NCBI RefSeq assembly: GCF_011009555.1
Contig: NZ_QXHD01000004.1
Location: 6,204,574 to 6,268,573, forward strand
Source: Adonisia turfae CCMR0081
GTDB lineage: Bacteria; Cyanobacteriota; Cyanobacteriia; Phormidesmidales; Phormidesmidaceae
Length of the DNA: 64,000 nucleotides
Reading direction: 5' to 3'
The translations under genes were made by a program, and so were the position numbers. Shown piece by piece: positions 9,476 to 17,321 of this stretch (position 1 is the stretch's first letter; the number at the start of each line of letters is the position of its first letter). The notes beneath the pieces are model-generated. The model was not told the DNA's origin and did no database searches. It saw nothing but the letters and a program-made list of their open reading frames with translations.

Positions 9476-10594
9476 ATGGATATATCCCTCTTTCGTTCAC
9501 TTGCAGGGCAATACGACACCCTGCGCTTTACGCGCTCGGTTGCAATGATGAACGTGATCAGTCAGCAGATTGAAGATCAGATTCTTCAGCATCAATTGGC
9601 GGTTGATTTTTACGCAGGTTTCCAGCGCTTTTCAAATTTTCCCGAACAAATGCGCCGTTATAGCCGGTTAGGCTCAGTTTGTCGACGGGTCTATGTGTTC
9701 GGTGTGCCAGATTGTCAGCCACCTTCAATCCAAGGGGTAGAATTTATTGAGCTGAGTCCTACGTCAGCTCTGGCACAGGAATGGTTTTTGTTTGTTGACA
9801 CGTCTGAGTTTTGGGCGACCTTAGTGGCTCAAGAAACTGAAAACCAGCCTGGTACCAGTGGGCGTCAATACGATGCGCTATGGTCCTATGACGAAGCTGT
9901 GGTAGATCGCATTGCCTTGCTCATGTCCCAGGTAATGGAATCCATGTATCGCCCCGTGAAGGAACGCCTCTACAGTCAGCAGTATATGCACATTGCTGAG
10001 ATCAACAGTCGCATGCTGGAGTTGATTGAGCAAACTGACAAGGTGAGCCAGCGACGCTGGCAACAGCTTCGTACTGTGCACAATATTGCAGAAATGTCAT
10101 CTAACAGCCCATCAAAACTGTTGCAGAATACAGCTATTATTTTGCAATCTGTCTTTGGGGCAGCTGGCGTAGCCATTTCGTTCAAACTTGATAACGATTA
10201 CTACACCGTTCCGGTGCTTGTGGGTGAGGCCAATGGTAAGGGTCGCAAAATTTCCTTGGCTAAGGGTATCAGCGGACAGGTCATGTGCCAGGGACGTCTG
10301 GTGCAGATTCGAGATACTAATCAACGAACGGACGTAGACGTGGTGATGCCCACAGCCCAATCATTAATTGCGGCACCGCTCGTCTGTCGTAAAATTTCAG
10401 GGGCAATTTCCATTGGTGCACCTGAATCAAATCATTGGAATGATGAGGATGCTAAAACGCTGATGGCCATTGCCAAGGTTGTTGCGTTGCAATTTGAGCA
10501 GCTATTAGTTAAAAAAAATCAGCCTAATAGTACAAAAAACTCCAACTCAGCTCCTGTCCATGGGGTGCCGCACCGCATAGATATGGCTATTTAA
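9476..10594 (+). CDS. DICT domain - GAF domain sensor protein
   Basis: A 372-residue protein. The first 170 or so residues look like a DICT sensory domain (found with diguanylate cyclases and two-component systems): SLFRSLAGQYDTLRF, then MMNVISQQIEDQ, then FIELSPTSALAQEWFLFVD. A GAF domain follows at about residues 200-350 (QNTAIILQSVFGAAGVAISF, ISGQVMCQGRLVQIRD, SLIAAPLVCR). There is no kinase, cyclase or DNA-binding output domain, so it probably acts through a partner. A TTG precedes the ATG at 9476; the ATG is preferred. Its stop overlaps the end of a dead aldo/keto reductase fragment on the other strand. Confidence 0.82.
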   Translation: MDISLFRSLAGQYDTLRFTRSVAMMNVISQQIEDQILQHQLAVDFYAGFQRFSNFPEQMRRYSRLGSVCRRVYVFGVPDCQPPSIQGVEFIELSPTSALAQEWFLFVDTSEFWATLVAQETENQPGTSGRQYDALWSYDEAVVDRIALLMSQVMESMYRPVKERLYSQQYMHIAEINSRMLELIEQTDKVSQRRWQQLRTVHNIAEMSSNSPSKLLQNTAIILQSVFGAAGVAISFKLDNDYYTVPVLVGEANGKGRKISLAKGISGQVMCQGRLVQIRDTNQRTDVDVVMPTAQSLIAAPLVCRKISGAISIGAPESNHWNDEDAKTLMAIAKVVALQFEQLLVKKNQPNSTKNSNSAPVHGVPHRIDMAI

Positions 10595-10668
10595 CGATTG
10601 ACGCTGCTCATATCGGGATAACGTTTGGTGCCGGGAATGGGAACAATGGCATCGCCGTTTTCGAGTTT
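10591..10668 (-). pseudogene. Remnant of aldo/keto reductase C-terminus
   Basis: Read on the minus strand from base 10668, 25 codons give KLENGDAIVPIPGTKRYPDM and then SSVNR and a stop. GDxIVPIPGTKR is the highly characteristic C-terminal cofactor-binding segment of aldo/keto reductases. No start codon or upstream catalytic part is present: the sequence just upstream is the stop of the carboxymuconolactone decarboxylase-like gene. It is therefore a fragment left by deletion, and points to an ancestral MerR - CMD - AKR operon. Confidence 0.75.
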
Positions 10669-10676
10669 TCATGGGT

Positions 10677-11090
10677 TTATTCTCCAGTTAGGTGGATATT
10701 GCGCTCTGCAAAGACCTGCTTAACGGCGGTAATGCCATTGAGAGCAGCGGGGAATCCTGCATATACGGCCATCTGCATCACAACTTCAACAATCTCTTGG
10801 GCGGTACAGCCGACATTCAGGGCGGCGTGAATGTGAACTTTGAGCTGCGGTTGGGCATTCCCTAACGTTGTGAGGGCGGCGAGGGTGGCAATTTCTCGGG
10901 ATTTTAGATCTAAACCCGGACGGGTATAGATATCGCCAAAGGGAAATTCGATGACGTAGCGGGCTAGATCGGGGGCGATGGATTGCAGACTATCGATTAC
11001 TTTTTCTCCGGCTTCGCCGTCAATGGTTTTGAGCATTTGCCAGCCTTGCTGGTAACGCTCAGAGGGTGCAGACTGGGCAACGGAATTCAT
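10677..11090 (-). CDS. Carboxymuconolactone decarboxylase-like (AhpD-fold) protein
   Basis: A 137-residue all-helical CMD-family protein: TRPGLDLKSREIATLAALT, then HIHAALNVGCTAQEIVEV and the C-terminal AGFPAALNGITAVKQVF. There is one cysteine where AhpD has a CxxC pair, so it is closer to the decarboxylase branch than to peroxide-reducing AhpD. Its ATG overlaps the MerR stop by three bases, so the two genes are translationally coupled. The downstream gene of this operon has been reduced to a fragment. Confidence 0.9.
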   Translation of the reverse strand: MNSVAQSAPSERYQQGWQMLKTIDGEAGEKVIDSLQSIAPDLARYVIEFPFGDIYTRPGLDLKSREIATLAALTTLGNAQPQLKVHIHAALNVGCTAQEIVEVVMQMAVYAGFPAALNGITAVKQVFAERNIHLTGE

Positions 11091-11497
11091 AATGTTCTCT
11101 GGGGTGATGTTTGCACAGGTGTTTCGGACAGTTTGGTTTCAATCTCTTTATAGTGTTGAATTTTCCAGTCGATTACGGTGAGGTTTTCTTGTAGCTCCTG
11201 TAGTTGTTGCACAACGGTTTGGCGATGGGCTTCTAGCAAGGCGCGCCGTTCTTGTACGGCGTCAGGATGTTGGCGTAGCAGTGTGGCATATTGCAGAATT
11301 TGACGAATGGGCATGCCGGTCATGCGCAGTTTGGTGAGAAACTGAATCCAGCGGATATCCTGCGCTGAGTAACGACGGTGACCGTTGCTGGCCCGATGGA
11401 TGGGGGCAATTAGGTCACAGCGTTCGTAGTAGCGCAGGGTGTGGGTGCTCAGGCCGGTGGCTTGGGCGACTTGTTGGATGGTGAGTGCCTGGTCCAT
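11087..11497 (-). CDS. MerR-family transcriptional regulator
   Basis: A 136-residue regulator with the N-terminal winged helix (LTIQQVAQATGLSTHTLRYYE, then NGHRRYSAQDI) and a coiled-coil dimer helix (about residues 80-120: HRQTVVQQLQELQENLT). No cysteine-rich metal site is seen at the C-terminus, so it belongs with the organic-ligand or stress branch rather than the metal sensors. It overlaps the CMD gene and probably controls its own operon. The 540 bases upstream are gene-free. Confidence 0.93.
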   Translation of the reverse strand: MDQALTIQQVAQATGLSTHTLRYYERCDLIAPIHRASNGHRRYSAQDIRWIQFLTKLRMTGMPIRQILQYATLLRQHPDAVQERRALLEAHRQTVVQQLQELQENLTVIDWKIQHYKEIETKLSETPVQTSPQRTL

Positions 11498-11616
11498 AAG
11501 CCTAGGTTAGGAGTTAGAGTGGGCTCTAAGTCAAGGGGGTATTTTGGGGGTATTGGTAGAGGGTTAGAGGGGGGCTCAGGGCTTTCCTCCTTTCCAGAAA
11601 TTTCTAAGCTAGTCTA

Positions 11617-11640
11617 CCTAGGCATACTGGGGTTTACCCT
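11617..11640 (+). repeat. Dispersed repeat family B, short copy
   Basis: CCTAGGCATACTGGGG followed by a TTTACCCT tail closely matches the core CCTAATTAGGCATACTGGGG of the longer family-B copies at 28952-29031 and, inverted, 51229-51313. Only the core is shared; the flanks differ. Confidence 0.5.
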
Positions 11641-11899
11641 CCTAATGTGGGGGCCTAAACTCCCTTGTTCGAAGCCACATCAGCTACACCACTTAAGCAA
11701 GCTGGGGTTTCCCCCGACAGGGTGATCGCTTAGCGCAAACATTCTGGTGAAGGTTGGGTTACGGCGAGGTCCGGGTAAAAGGTATCTCTGTTGTACGAGA
11801 TCTTCTTTGGTGTCAAGAATCTTTAGGTTCTCAGGTTGTTTCCAACATCTCTAACACCAAATGTGAATTATTCCCCTTCGTTTAAAGGAGATATCTCGT

Positions 11900-11925
11900 A
11901 GGGGCTGTGCCTTGTGCCAGCCCCT
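11900..11925. repeat. REP-like palindrome AGGGGCTG..CAGCCCCT
   Basis: AGGGGCTG and CAGCCCCT form a perfect 8-bp stem around TGCCTTGTGC. The same unit occurs at 16552-16576 (imperfect) and twice, inverted, at 60620-60644 and 60673-60698. It has the size and structure of a cyanobacterial interspersed hairpin repeat. Confidence 0.75.
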
Positions 11926-11993
11926 GCATCAAAGGCTAATCACTAACGGCTACACCAGAACACCATCACTCAAAACTTACATACGCCCCAATA

Positions 11994-12021
11994 ACCAATC
12001 ACCAATCACCAATCACCAATC
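11994..12021 (+). repeat. Four tandem ACCAATC units
   Basis: Four perfect head-to-tail copies of the 7-bp unit ACCAATC, about 20 bases downstream of which the minus-strand sugar dehydrogenase gene ends. It is a short heptamer repeat of the type known in cyanobacteria (STRR-like) and may vary in copy number. Confidence 0.85.
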
Positions 12022-12042
12022 ACTCCCCCTTCCTTTAGCCGC

Positions 12043-13263
12043 CTACCCTGGCTCTAACCGAATAAGCCGCCCGTTGGGTTCATCGGTCAAAATATAAATC
12101 AGCCCGTCCGGCCCCTGGCGCACATCCCGCACACGCTGGCCAATGGGGATAGGTGTTTCACTGACAACCATGTCAAGATCGTCCAGGGCAATGTGTCGCA
12201 CATCTTGCGAAACCAGACCGCCAGCGAATAGGTCACCTTGCCAATCAGGGAAGCGATCGCCCTGGTAAATGAGTAGACCAGACGGTGCGATCGCAGGTGT
12301 CCAAACCACCAGAGGATCGATCATGCCCGGTCGCGATCGCTCCGATGAAATTTCGCCACCGGTATACTCACGACTGTGGGTCACCACTGGCCAACCATAG
12401 TTCTCCCCTGGGTCCACCCGATTCAGCTCGTCGCCACCCCGTGAGCCATGCTCTGTGGCCCAAGCCTGACCAGTGATGGGGTCTACCATCAGTCCTTGAA
12501 TATTTCGATGGCCATAGCTCCAAACAGCGGGATCAGCTTCTGGCGTATTGGCAAAGGGATTATCCTCTGGCACGGACCCATCGTCGTTAAGGCGAAGAAC
12601 TTTACCCAAATGACTATCCAGCTTTTGCGCCTGATGCCGAATCAGCTCACCCTCTAGCTGTAGCGGTGGATTACCGCCATCGCCAATGGAAATCAGCATT
12701 GTATTATCCGGCAACCAGCTAATGCGCGAGCCAAAATGCTGGCTACCCTGTTTGGTCCGATTCACCTCAAAGATGACGGTCCAATCAGAGAGGGTATCAC
12801 CATCAAATTGTGCTCGGGCTACACGGGTCTGATTTGCCCCCGAAGAACCAGCGGCATAGGTAAAATAGACCCACTGATTTTCAGCGAACTGAGGATGCAC
12901 TGACACATCCATTAAACCGCCCTGGCCAGCGGCAAATACATCAGGCACACCCGATACGGGGGTGGGATCCAGAAAACCACCTGCCTTAATGAGCCGCACC
13001 CGTCCTGGACGTTCGGTCACCATCAGGGTGCCATCCGGTAGCCAAGCCATTCCCCAGGGATGCTCTAAGGGTTCTACCAGAATGGTTTGTTGTAGGCTCT
13101 CTGCCTGGACCTGGCTGGAAGGATCTGAGTTATTAGACAATGCAGCCTCTGCCGGAGCATCAGGTGAGGTCGCTGACTGCTCTGGATTAGACGTCGCACA
13201 GCTCAACACCATGGCCCCAGCCATGACAGCTCCAACGATGGAACTTAATCTATATCGGAGCAT
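12043..13263 (-). CDS. PQQ-type sugar (glucose/sorbosone) dehydrogenase-like lipoprotein
   Basis: About 406 residues. The N-terminus has a signal segment with lipobox-like MVLSC, so it is probably a lipoprotein. The propeller is of the soluble glucose/sorbosone dehydrogenase type: HPWGMAWLPDGTLMVTERPG, GGLMDVSVHPQFAENQWVYF, AWATEHGSRGGDELNRVDPG (catalytic and Ca/PQQ region) and GENYGWP. The ATG at 13263 is chosen over the one at 13269 because GGAGAG lies directly against the latter and 6-8 bases before the former. The gene lies 60 bases after the RND pump, possibly in the same transcript. Confidence 0.9.
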   Translation of the reverse strand: MLRYRLSSIVGAVMAGAMVLSCATSNPEQSATSPDAPAEAALSNNSDPSSQVQAESLQQTILVEPLEHPWGMAWLPDGTLMVTERPGRVRLIKAGGFLDPTPVSGVPDVFAAGQGGLMDVSVHPQFAENQWVYFTYAAGSSGANQTRVARAQFDGDTLSDWTVIFEVNRTKQGSQHFGSRISWLPDNTMLISIGDGGNPPLQLEGELIRHQAQKLDSHLGKVLRLNDDGSVPEDNPFANTPEADPAVWSYGHRNIQGLMVDPITGQAWATEHGSRGGDELNRVDPGENYGWPVVTHSREYTGGEISSERSRPGMIDPLVVWTPAIAPSGLLIYQGDRFPDWQGDLFAGGLVSQDVRHIALDDLDMVVSETPIPIGQRVRDVRQGPDGLIYILTDEPNGRLIRLEPG

Positions 13264-13322
13264 TGCCATCTCTCCTGTTTGTAATTACCTCAACGATAGA
13301 CAAACATCTGCCGATTGTGTGT

Positions 13323-16300
13323 TTATTTGCGAGCCGCAAGTGCCATCTCAGGTGTCGCTTCTGTAGAAACCTCTGGTGGCATCGGTGATAGGTCACGACA
13401 GTTATCCTTAAACCGGCAAAAGAAACTGACAATGACGATATAGAGCACTGGCACAACAAACAGGCTCAACACTGTGGAGACGATCATGCCACCAAAAACA
13501 GCAGTGCCTAGAGATTGACGACTAGCGGATCCGGCTCCTGTGGCAATGACTAGAGGAAAAATCCCCAACAGGGTGGAAATGGCAGTCATGATAATGGGTC
13601 GCAACCGTTGCTGAGCAGCTTCTACAGCTGCACGTACAATGGATAAACCTTCATCTCTTAGCTGATTAGCAAATTCCACAATCAGAATTGCGTTTTTACT
13701 GGCTAAACCAATCAGCATTACCAGACCCACCTGGCAATAGACATCGTTTGGCAATCCCCGCATAGAAATCGCCAGCAGTGCACCCAACATGGCCAGCGGT
13801 ACCGCCAACAAAATAATCACTGGGTCAATAAAGTTCTCATATTGGGCCGCCAGCACCAAGAAAACAAAAATAATGCCCAAACCAAAGATAATCGGAGCCT
13901 GGCCACCGGATTCTAGTTCTTCTAAAGAGATACCGGACCATTCAAACCCCATGGATGTGGGCAGGATTTCACTGGCGATGCGTTCCATAGCTGCGATCGC
14001 TTGTCCAGAACTGTAGCCTGCTGCTGGCGAACCATTGATTTCAATAGAACGAAACAGATTGTAATGATTGATGGTTTGGGGTCCCGTAGTGGGTGAAATA
14101 GTCACCAAAGTATCCAGAGGGATCATCTCCCCAGTCTCAGACCTTACATAGAGATTGCCAATATCGCTAGGATTCGAACGAAACTGGGCATCGGCCTGCA
14201 TGTAAACCCGATAAGTACGGCCAAAGGCATTGAAATCGTTAACATAGCGCGACCCCAAAAAGCCCTGTAACGTATTGAGAATCTCATCAATATTCACCTG
14301 CATCGCTTTTGCCAAACTGCGGTCAATATCCACATCTAACTGCGGTGCATTGGCCGTGTAGGTAGTAAAAACATTCTGCAATTCTGGAGCTGCATTGGCT
14401 GCTGCCACAAGTTCATCCTTAGCCTGCATAAATGTTTGCAGATCGTTATTGCCCTGGTCCTGTAGCTGAAAGACAAAACCGCTAATGCTGCCTAATCCCT
14501 GAATAGTCGGGGGATTAAAGGCAATCACATTGGCTTCCTTAATCTGACCAAACTGTGGCCACACCTGACCCAGTACAGCCTGGGCCGATTGCCCTTCCCT
14601 CGGGCGCTCACCCCAGGGAATCAGGGGAGAAAAAATCACACCGTTGTTGGGAATATTACCGCTAAAACCAAACCCGCCTAAGGAGAAGGTACCCTCCACT
14701 TCAGGAATACCAAGATACGTTTGATCTACCTGTTCAATGATGTCACTGGTGTAGTCTACCGAAGAGCCTTCGGGTCCCTGCACCAGGCTAATTAAATAAC
14801 CCTGGTCTTCCTCTGGCAAAAACGCTGTCGGTACTGAGGTATAAAGCCAGGCTGCCACACCCAGGGCGGCAACAAACAAAATCAGCACTGTTGTTTTTAG
14901 GCGAGTGAGGCGTCCCAAACTCACTTGATAGCCACGACGCATAGCATCAATACCGCTATTTACCCAACCAAAAAATCGCCCCAGCCAACCACCAGGCTGT
15001 TGCCCTGAACGAATTAACAGCGCCGATAGGGCAGGGGTCAAACTCAGAGCATTAAACGTGGAAATAGTAACAGCAAAAGCAATGGTTAGAGCAAATTGGC
15101 GATAAAGCTGTCCTGTCGTCCCCGGAAAAAAGGCCACTGGAATAAATACAGCTAACAGCACTAGCGAGGTGGCAATCACCGCCCCTGTCAGCTCACGCAT
15201 GGCTTCAATCGCAGCCAGGTGGGGCCGCATACCCTTATCCTGGATTTTGCCAGCAATGTCTTCTACTACAACGATGGCATCGTCCACCACCATCCCTGTC
15301 GCCAGAATTAAACCAAACAGGGTGAGACTGTTGATGGAGAAATTAAACACTTTAATAAAGGCAAAGGTGCCGATTAAGGCCACCGGAATCACCACCGCAG
15401 GAACAATGGTGGCGCGCCAGTTTTGAAGAAACAAAAACAGTACCAGCACCACCAAAATAATTGCCTGAAGCAGGGTACTGACGACCTCTTTTCTAGATTC
15501 CACTACAAATAACGAAGGGTCGTAGGGGACTGCATAGCTCAACCCTGGTGGAAAGTCTTCTGCCAGATCAGCCATGGTGGCTTTAACCGCATTGGCAGCT
15601 TCTAGAGCATTGGTGCCGGGTGTTTGTACAATCTGATAGCCAATCGCCCCCTGCTGTCGATAGCGGGCAAACGTGTTGTAGCTTTCTGCCCCTAGCTCGG
15701 CTCGACCAATATCGCGAAAGTAGACTAGATTGCCATCATCTTCAGTTTTGATGACCAAGTTTTCAAACTCGCTCACCTCTTCTAAACGACCCTGGGTGCG
15801 CAGGGTTAGCTGATAGCTGAGGCCATCTTCCGTCGGCGGTTGACCAATACTGCCTGCCCCCACCTGCAGGTTTTGTTCTTGAATAACATCCACCACGTCC
15901 TCGGTGGTAATATCACGAGCCGCCATCCTAGCTGGGTCAAGCCACAGTCGCATAGCATAGCGCCGTTCACCAAACGGCTGTATCTGAGCCACACCTGGAA
16001 TGCGTCGTAGGGCATCTAGCACGTAGAGATCAGCGTAGTTACTAATAAAGTTGTCGTCGTAAAGACCTTCCTCTTCGCTGTAGATGGCCATCCCCACTAC
16101 CACGCTGCTGGATTGTTTACGCACCGTAACCCCGGTCCGCTGTACTTCCTGAGGTAGCTGGGGGGTGACAATGGAAACCCGATTGAGAACGTCGACAGCT
16201 GCAATATCGAGGTCGTAGCCCTGACGAAATGTGATGGTAATTGAACTCGTGCCATCATCACTGCTGGTGGAGTTCATATAGCGCATACCGCTAACGCCGT

Positions 16301-16511
16301 TAATCTCACGCTCCAGTGTGGTGGTTACGGTTTCTTCCACCACTTCGGAGCTGGCACCAATGTAGTTAGCGCTGACAACCACCTGCACCGGACTAATGTC
16401 AGGATACTGTTCCACAGGCAGCGTCGGAATCACGATGGCCCCCACCATAAAGATGATGATAGAGAGCACCATGGTGAGCACAGGGCGGCGAATAAAAGTT
16501 TCGACAAACAT
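13323..16511 (-). CDS. RND multidrug efflux permease, HAE1/AcrB type
   Basis: A 1062-residue inner-membrane proton antiporter of a tripartite efflux pump. The first transmembrane segment (FIRRPVLTMVLSIIIFMVGA) is typical. The proton-relay pair is GMVVDDAIVVVED near residue 408, and the porter domains and twelve membrane helices are of normal length. FRQGYDLDIAAVDVLNRV and VEQYPDISPVQVVVSANY are HAE1 signatures. The adaptor lies upstream at 17322-18623, with a GUN4-domain gene between them. No outer-membrane TolC-like gene is in the window, so a shared channel is likely. Confidence 0.97.
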   Translation of the reverse strand: MFVETFIRRPVLTMVLSIIIFMVGAIVIPTLPVEQYPDISPVQVVVSANYIGASSEVVEETVTTTLEREINGVSGMRYMNSTSSDDGTSSITITFRQGYDLDIAAVDVLNRVSIVTPQLPQEVQRTGVTVRKQSSSVVVGMAIYSEEEGLYDDNFISNYADLYVLDALRRIPGVAQIQPFGERRYAMRLWLDPARMAARDITTEDVVDVIQEQNLQVGAGSIGQPPTEDGLSYQLTLRTQGRLEEVSEFENLVIKTEDDGNLVYFRDIGRAELGAESYNTFARYRQQGAIGYQIVQTPGTNALEAANAVKATMADLAEDFPPGLSYAVPYDPSLFVVESRKEVVSTLLQAIILVVLVLFLFLQNWRATIVPAVVIPVALIGTFAFIKVFNFSINSLTLFGLILATGMVVDDAIVVVEDIAGKIQDKGMRPHLAAIEAMRELTGAVIATSLVLLAVFIPVAFFPGTTGQLYRQFALTIAFAVTISTFNALSLTPALSALLIRSGQQPGGWLGRFFGWVNSGIDAMRRGYQVSLGRLTRLKTTVLILFVAALGVAAWLYTSVPTAFLPEEDQGYLISLVQGPEGSSVDYTSDIIEQVDQTYLGIPEVEGTFSLGGFGFSGNIPNNGVIFSPLIPWGERPREGQSAQAVLGQVWPQFGQIKEANVIAFNPPTIQGLGSISGFVFQLQDQGNNDLQTFMQAKDELVAAANAAPELQNVFTTYTANAPQLDVDIDRSLAKAMQVNIDEILNTLQGFLGSRYVNDFNAFGRTYRVYMQADAQFRSNPSDIGNLYVRSETGEMIPLDTLVTISPTTGPQTINHYNLFRSIEINGSPAAGYSSGQAIAAMERIASEILPTSMGFEWSGISLEELESGGQAPIIFGLGIIFVFLVLAAQYENFIDPVIILLAVPLAMLGALLAISMRGLPNDVYCQVGLVMLIGLASKNAILIVEFANQLRDEGLSIVRAAVEAAQQRLRPIIMTAISTLLGIFPLVIATGAGSASRQSLGTAVFGGMIVSTVLSLFVVPVLYIVIVSFFCRFKDNCRDLSPMPPEVSTEATPEMALAARK

Positions 16512-16551
16512 GGGGCGATCAGGGGAGGGGGGAGAAGGGGAAAAATCTTGT

Positions 16552-16576
16552 AGGGGCTGTGCCTTGTGCCTGCCCC
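16552..16576. repeat. REP-like palindrome, imperfect copy
   Basis: AGGGGCTGTGCCTTGTGCC plus TGCCCC repeats the 11900-11925 unit, with the right arm shortened to GCCCC. It lies in the 84 bases between the GUN4 gene and the RND pump gene, where the hairpin could partly uncouple their expression. Confidence 0.65.
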
Positions 16577-16595
16577 GCTATGCCGAAATTTTCTT

Positions 16596-17267
16596 CTACA
16601 TATCGCAGGTAATTAAACGATTGAGAAAGTAATTTGTCATCCGAGACCCGTAGGGAGAATTCCACCAGCGAGATGGATGGCACCCCTTAGGTGCGTTGAG
16701 AGAAAAATCCAATTCATCACATTTGCGCCAGCGATTCCCGGTAGGAGTTTGTTCACTAACGCCTTCACGCCAGCCCAAAGCAGCACCCCAGCGCTGGGTA
16801 AGCTGCAGGTCTTCACCGATGGTGCTTTCCAGGCTACCGCCTAACTCCTGGTAAATTTGCAGCTGCACACTAAAGCCAAAGTGTCCCTCGCTGTAGGTGG
16901 ACCATAGACGGTCAATTACTTGCAGCTCACCACAGGAGAAGCTACGAATTTCGCGGGGGCTGAGGTCTTCTAAGTCGGAGACACCAGCAATATCGGCAAT
17001 CAGCCGAACAGTTTCTTTGTCAGCAGCAAACCATTCCTGATTGGATAGCTGTTTGTGCAGGGTTTCGTATCGGTAGAGATCGCCCACCACCATTAAGCGA
17101 CGTTCGATCTGGCGCACCTGTTGGGGCAGCTGGGATAGCTGACTGATTTCTTCACGCAGCGCTGAGATCTCACCCATCATTTTCTGAATGGCGAGGAGTT
17201 CTGGACTGGGTGAGCTGTCAACGGGGGTGGTTTGGGAGGGATCCTGTTGGGATTTGGGGGAGGTCAT
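16596..17267 (-). CDS. GUN4-domain protein inside the efflux operon
   Basis: A 223-residue protein. Residues 20-65 are a predicted coiled coil (KMMGEISALREEISQLSQL). The rest matches the GUN4 fold: LSNQEWFAADKETVRLI, FSCGELQVIDRLWSTYSEG, HFGFSVQLQIYQELGG and the C-terminal NAPKGCHPSRWWN. GUN4 domains bind porphyrins and, in Gun4 itself, stimulate magnesium chelatase. This is not an obvious orthologue of the stand-alone chelatase cofactor. Its position between adaptor and pump (gaps of 54 and 84 bases) suggests a porphyrin- or stress-sensing accessory role, which is inference. Confidence 0.82.
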   Translation of the reverse strand: MTSPKSQQDPSQTTPVDSSPSPELLAIQKMMGEISALREEISQLSQLPQQVRQIERRLMVVGDLYRYETLHKQLSNQEWFAADKETVRLIADIAGVSDLEDLSPREIRSFSCGELQVIDRLWSTYSEGHFGFSVQLQIYQELGGSLESTIGEDLQLTQRWGAALGWREGVSEQTPTGNRWRKCDELDFSLNAPKGCHPSRWWNSPYGSRMTNYFLNRLITCDM

Positions 17268-17321
17268 GGGGAGTGGGGGAGAGTTTTGAATTGTGAACGG
17301 GGGCTCCAGGCTAAGTGCCTA

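Larger units (their letters stand above)
11498..12042. other. 545-bp intergenic region with several repeat types
   Basis: Gene-free stretch between the MerR start and the end of the sugar dehydrogenase gene. It carries a G-rich run near 11538-11580, a family-B repeat piece (11617-11640), a REP-like palindrome (11900-11925) and a 7-bp tandem repeat (11994-12021). An open frame at 11441-11725 crosses this region but looks like repeat sequence rather than protein. Confidence 0.6.

Noticed and set aside
11441..11725. 94-codon plus-strand frame over the MerR start and its upstream region
   Set aside because: Antisense of a strong gene followed by G-rich repeat sequence.
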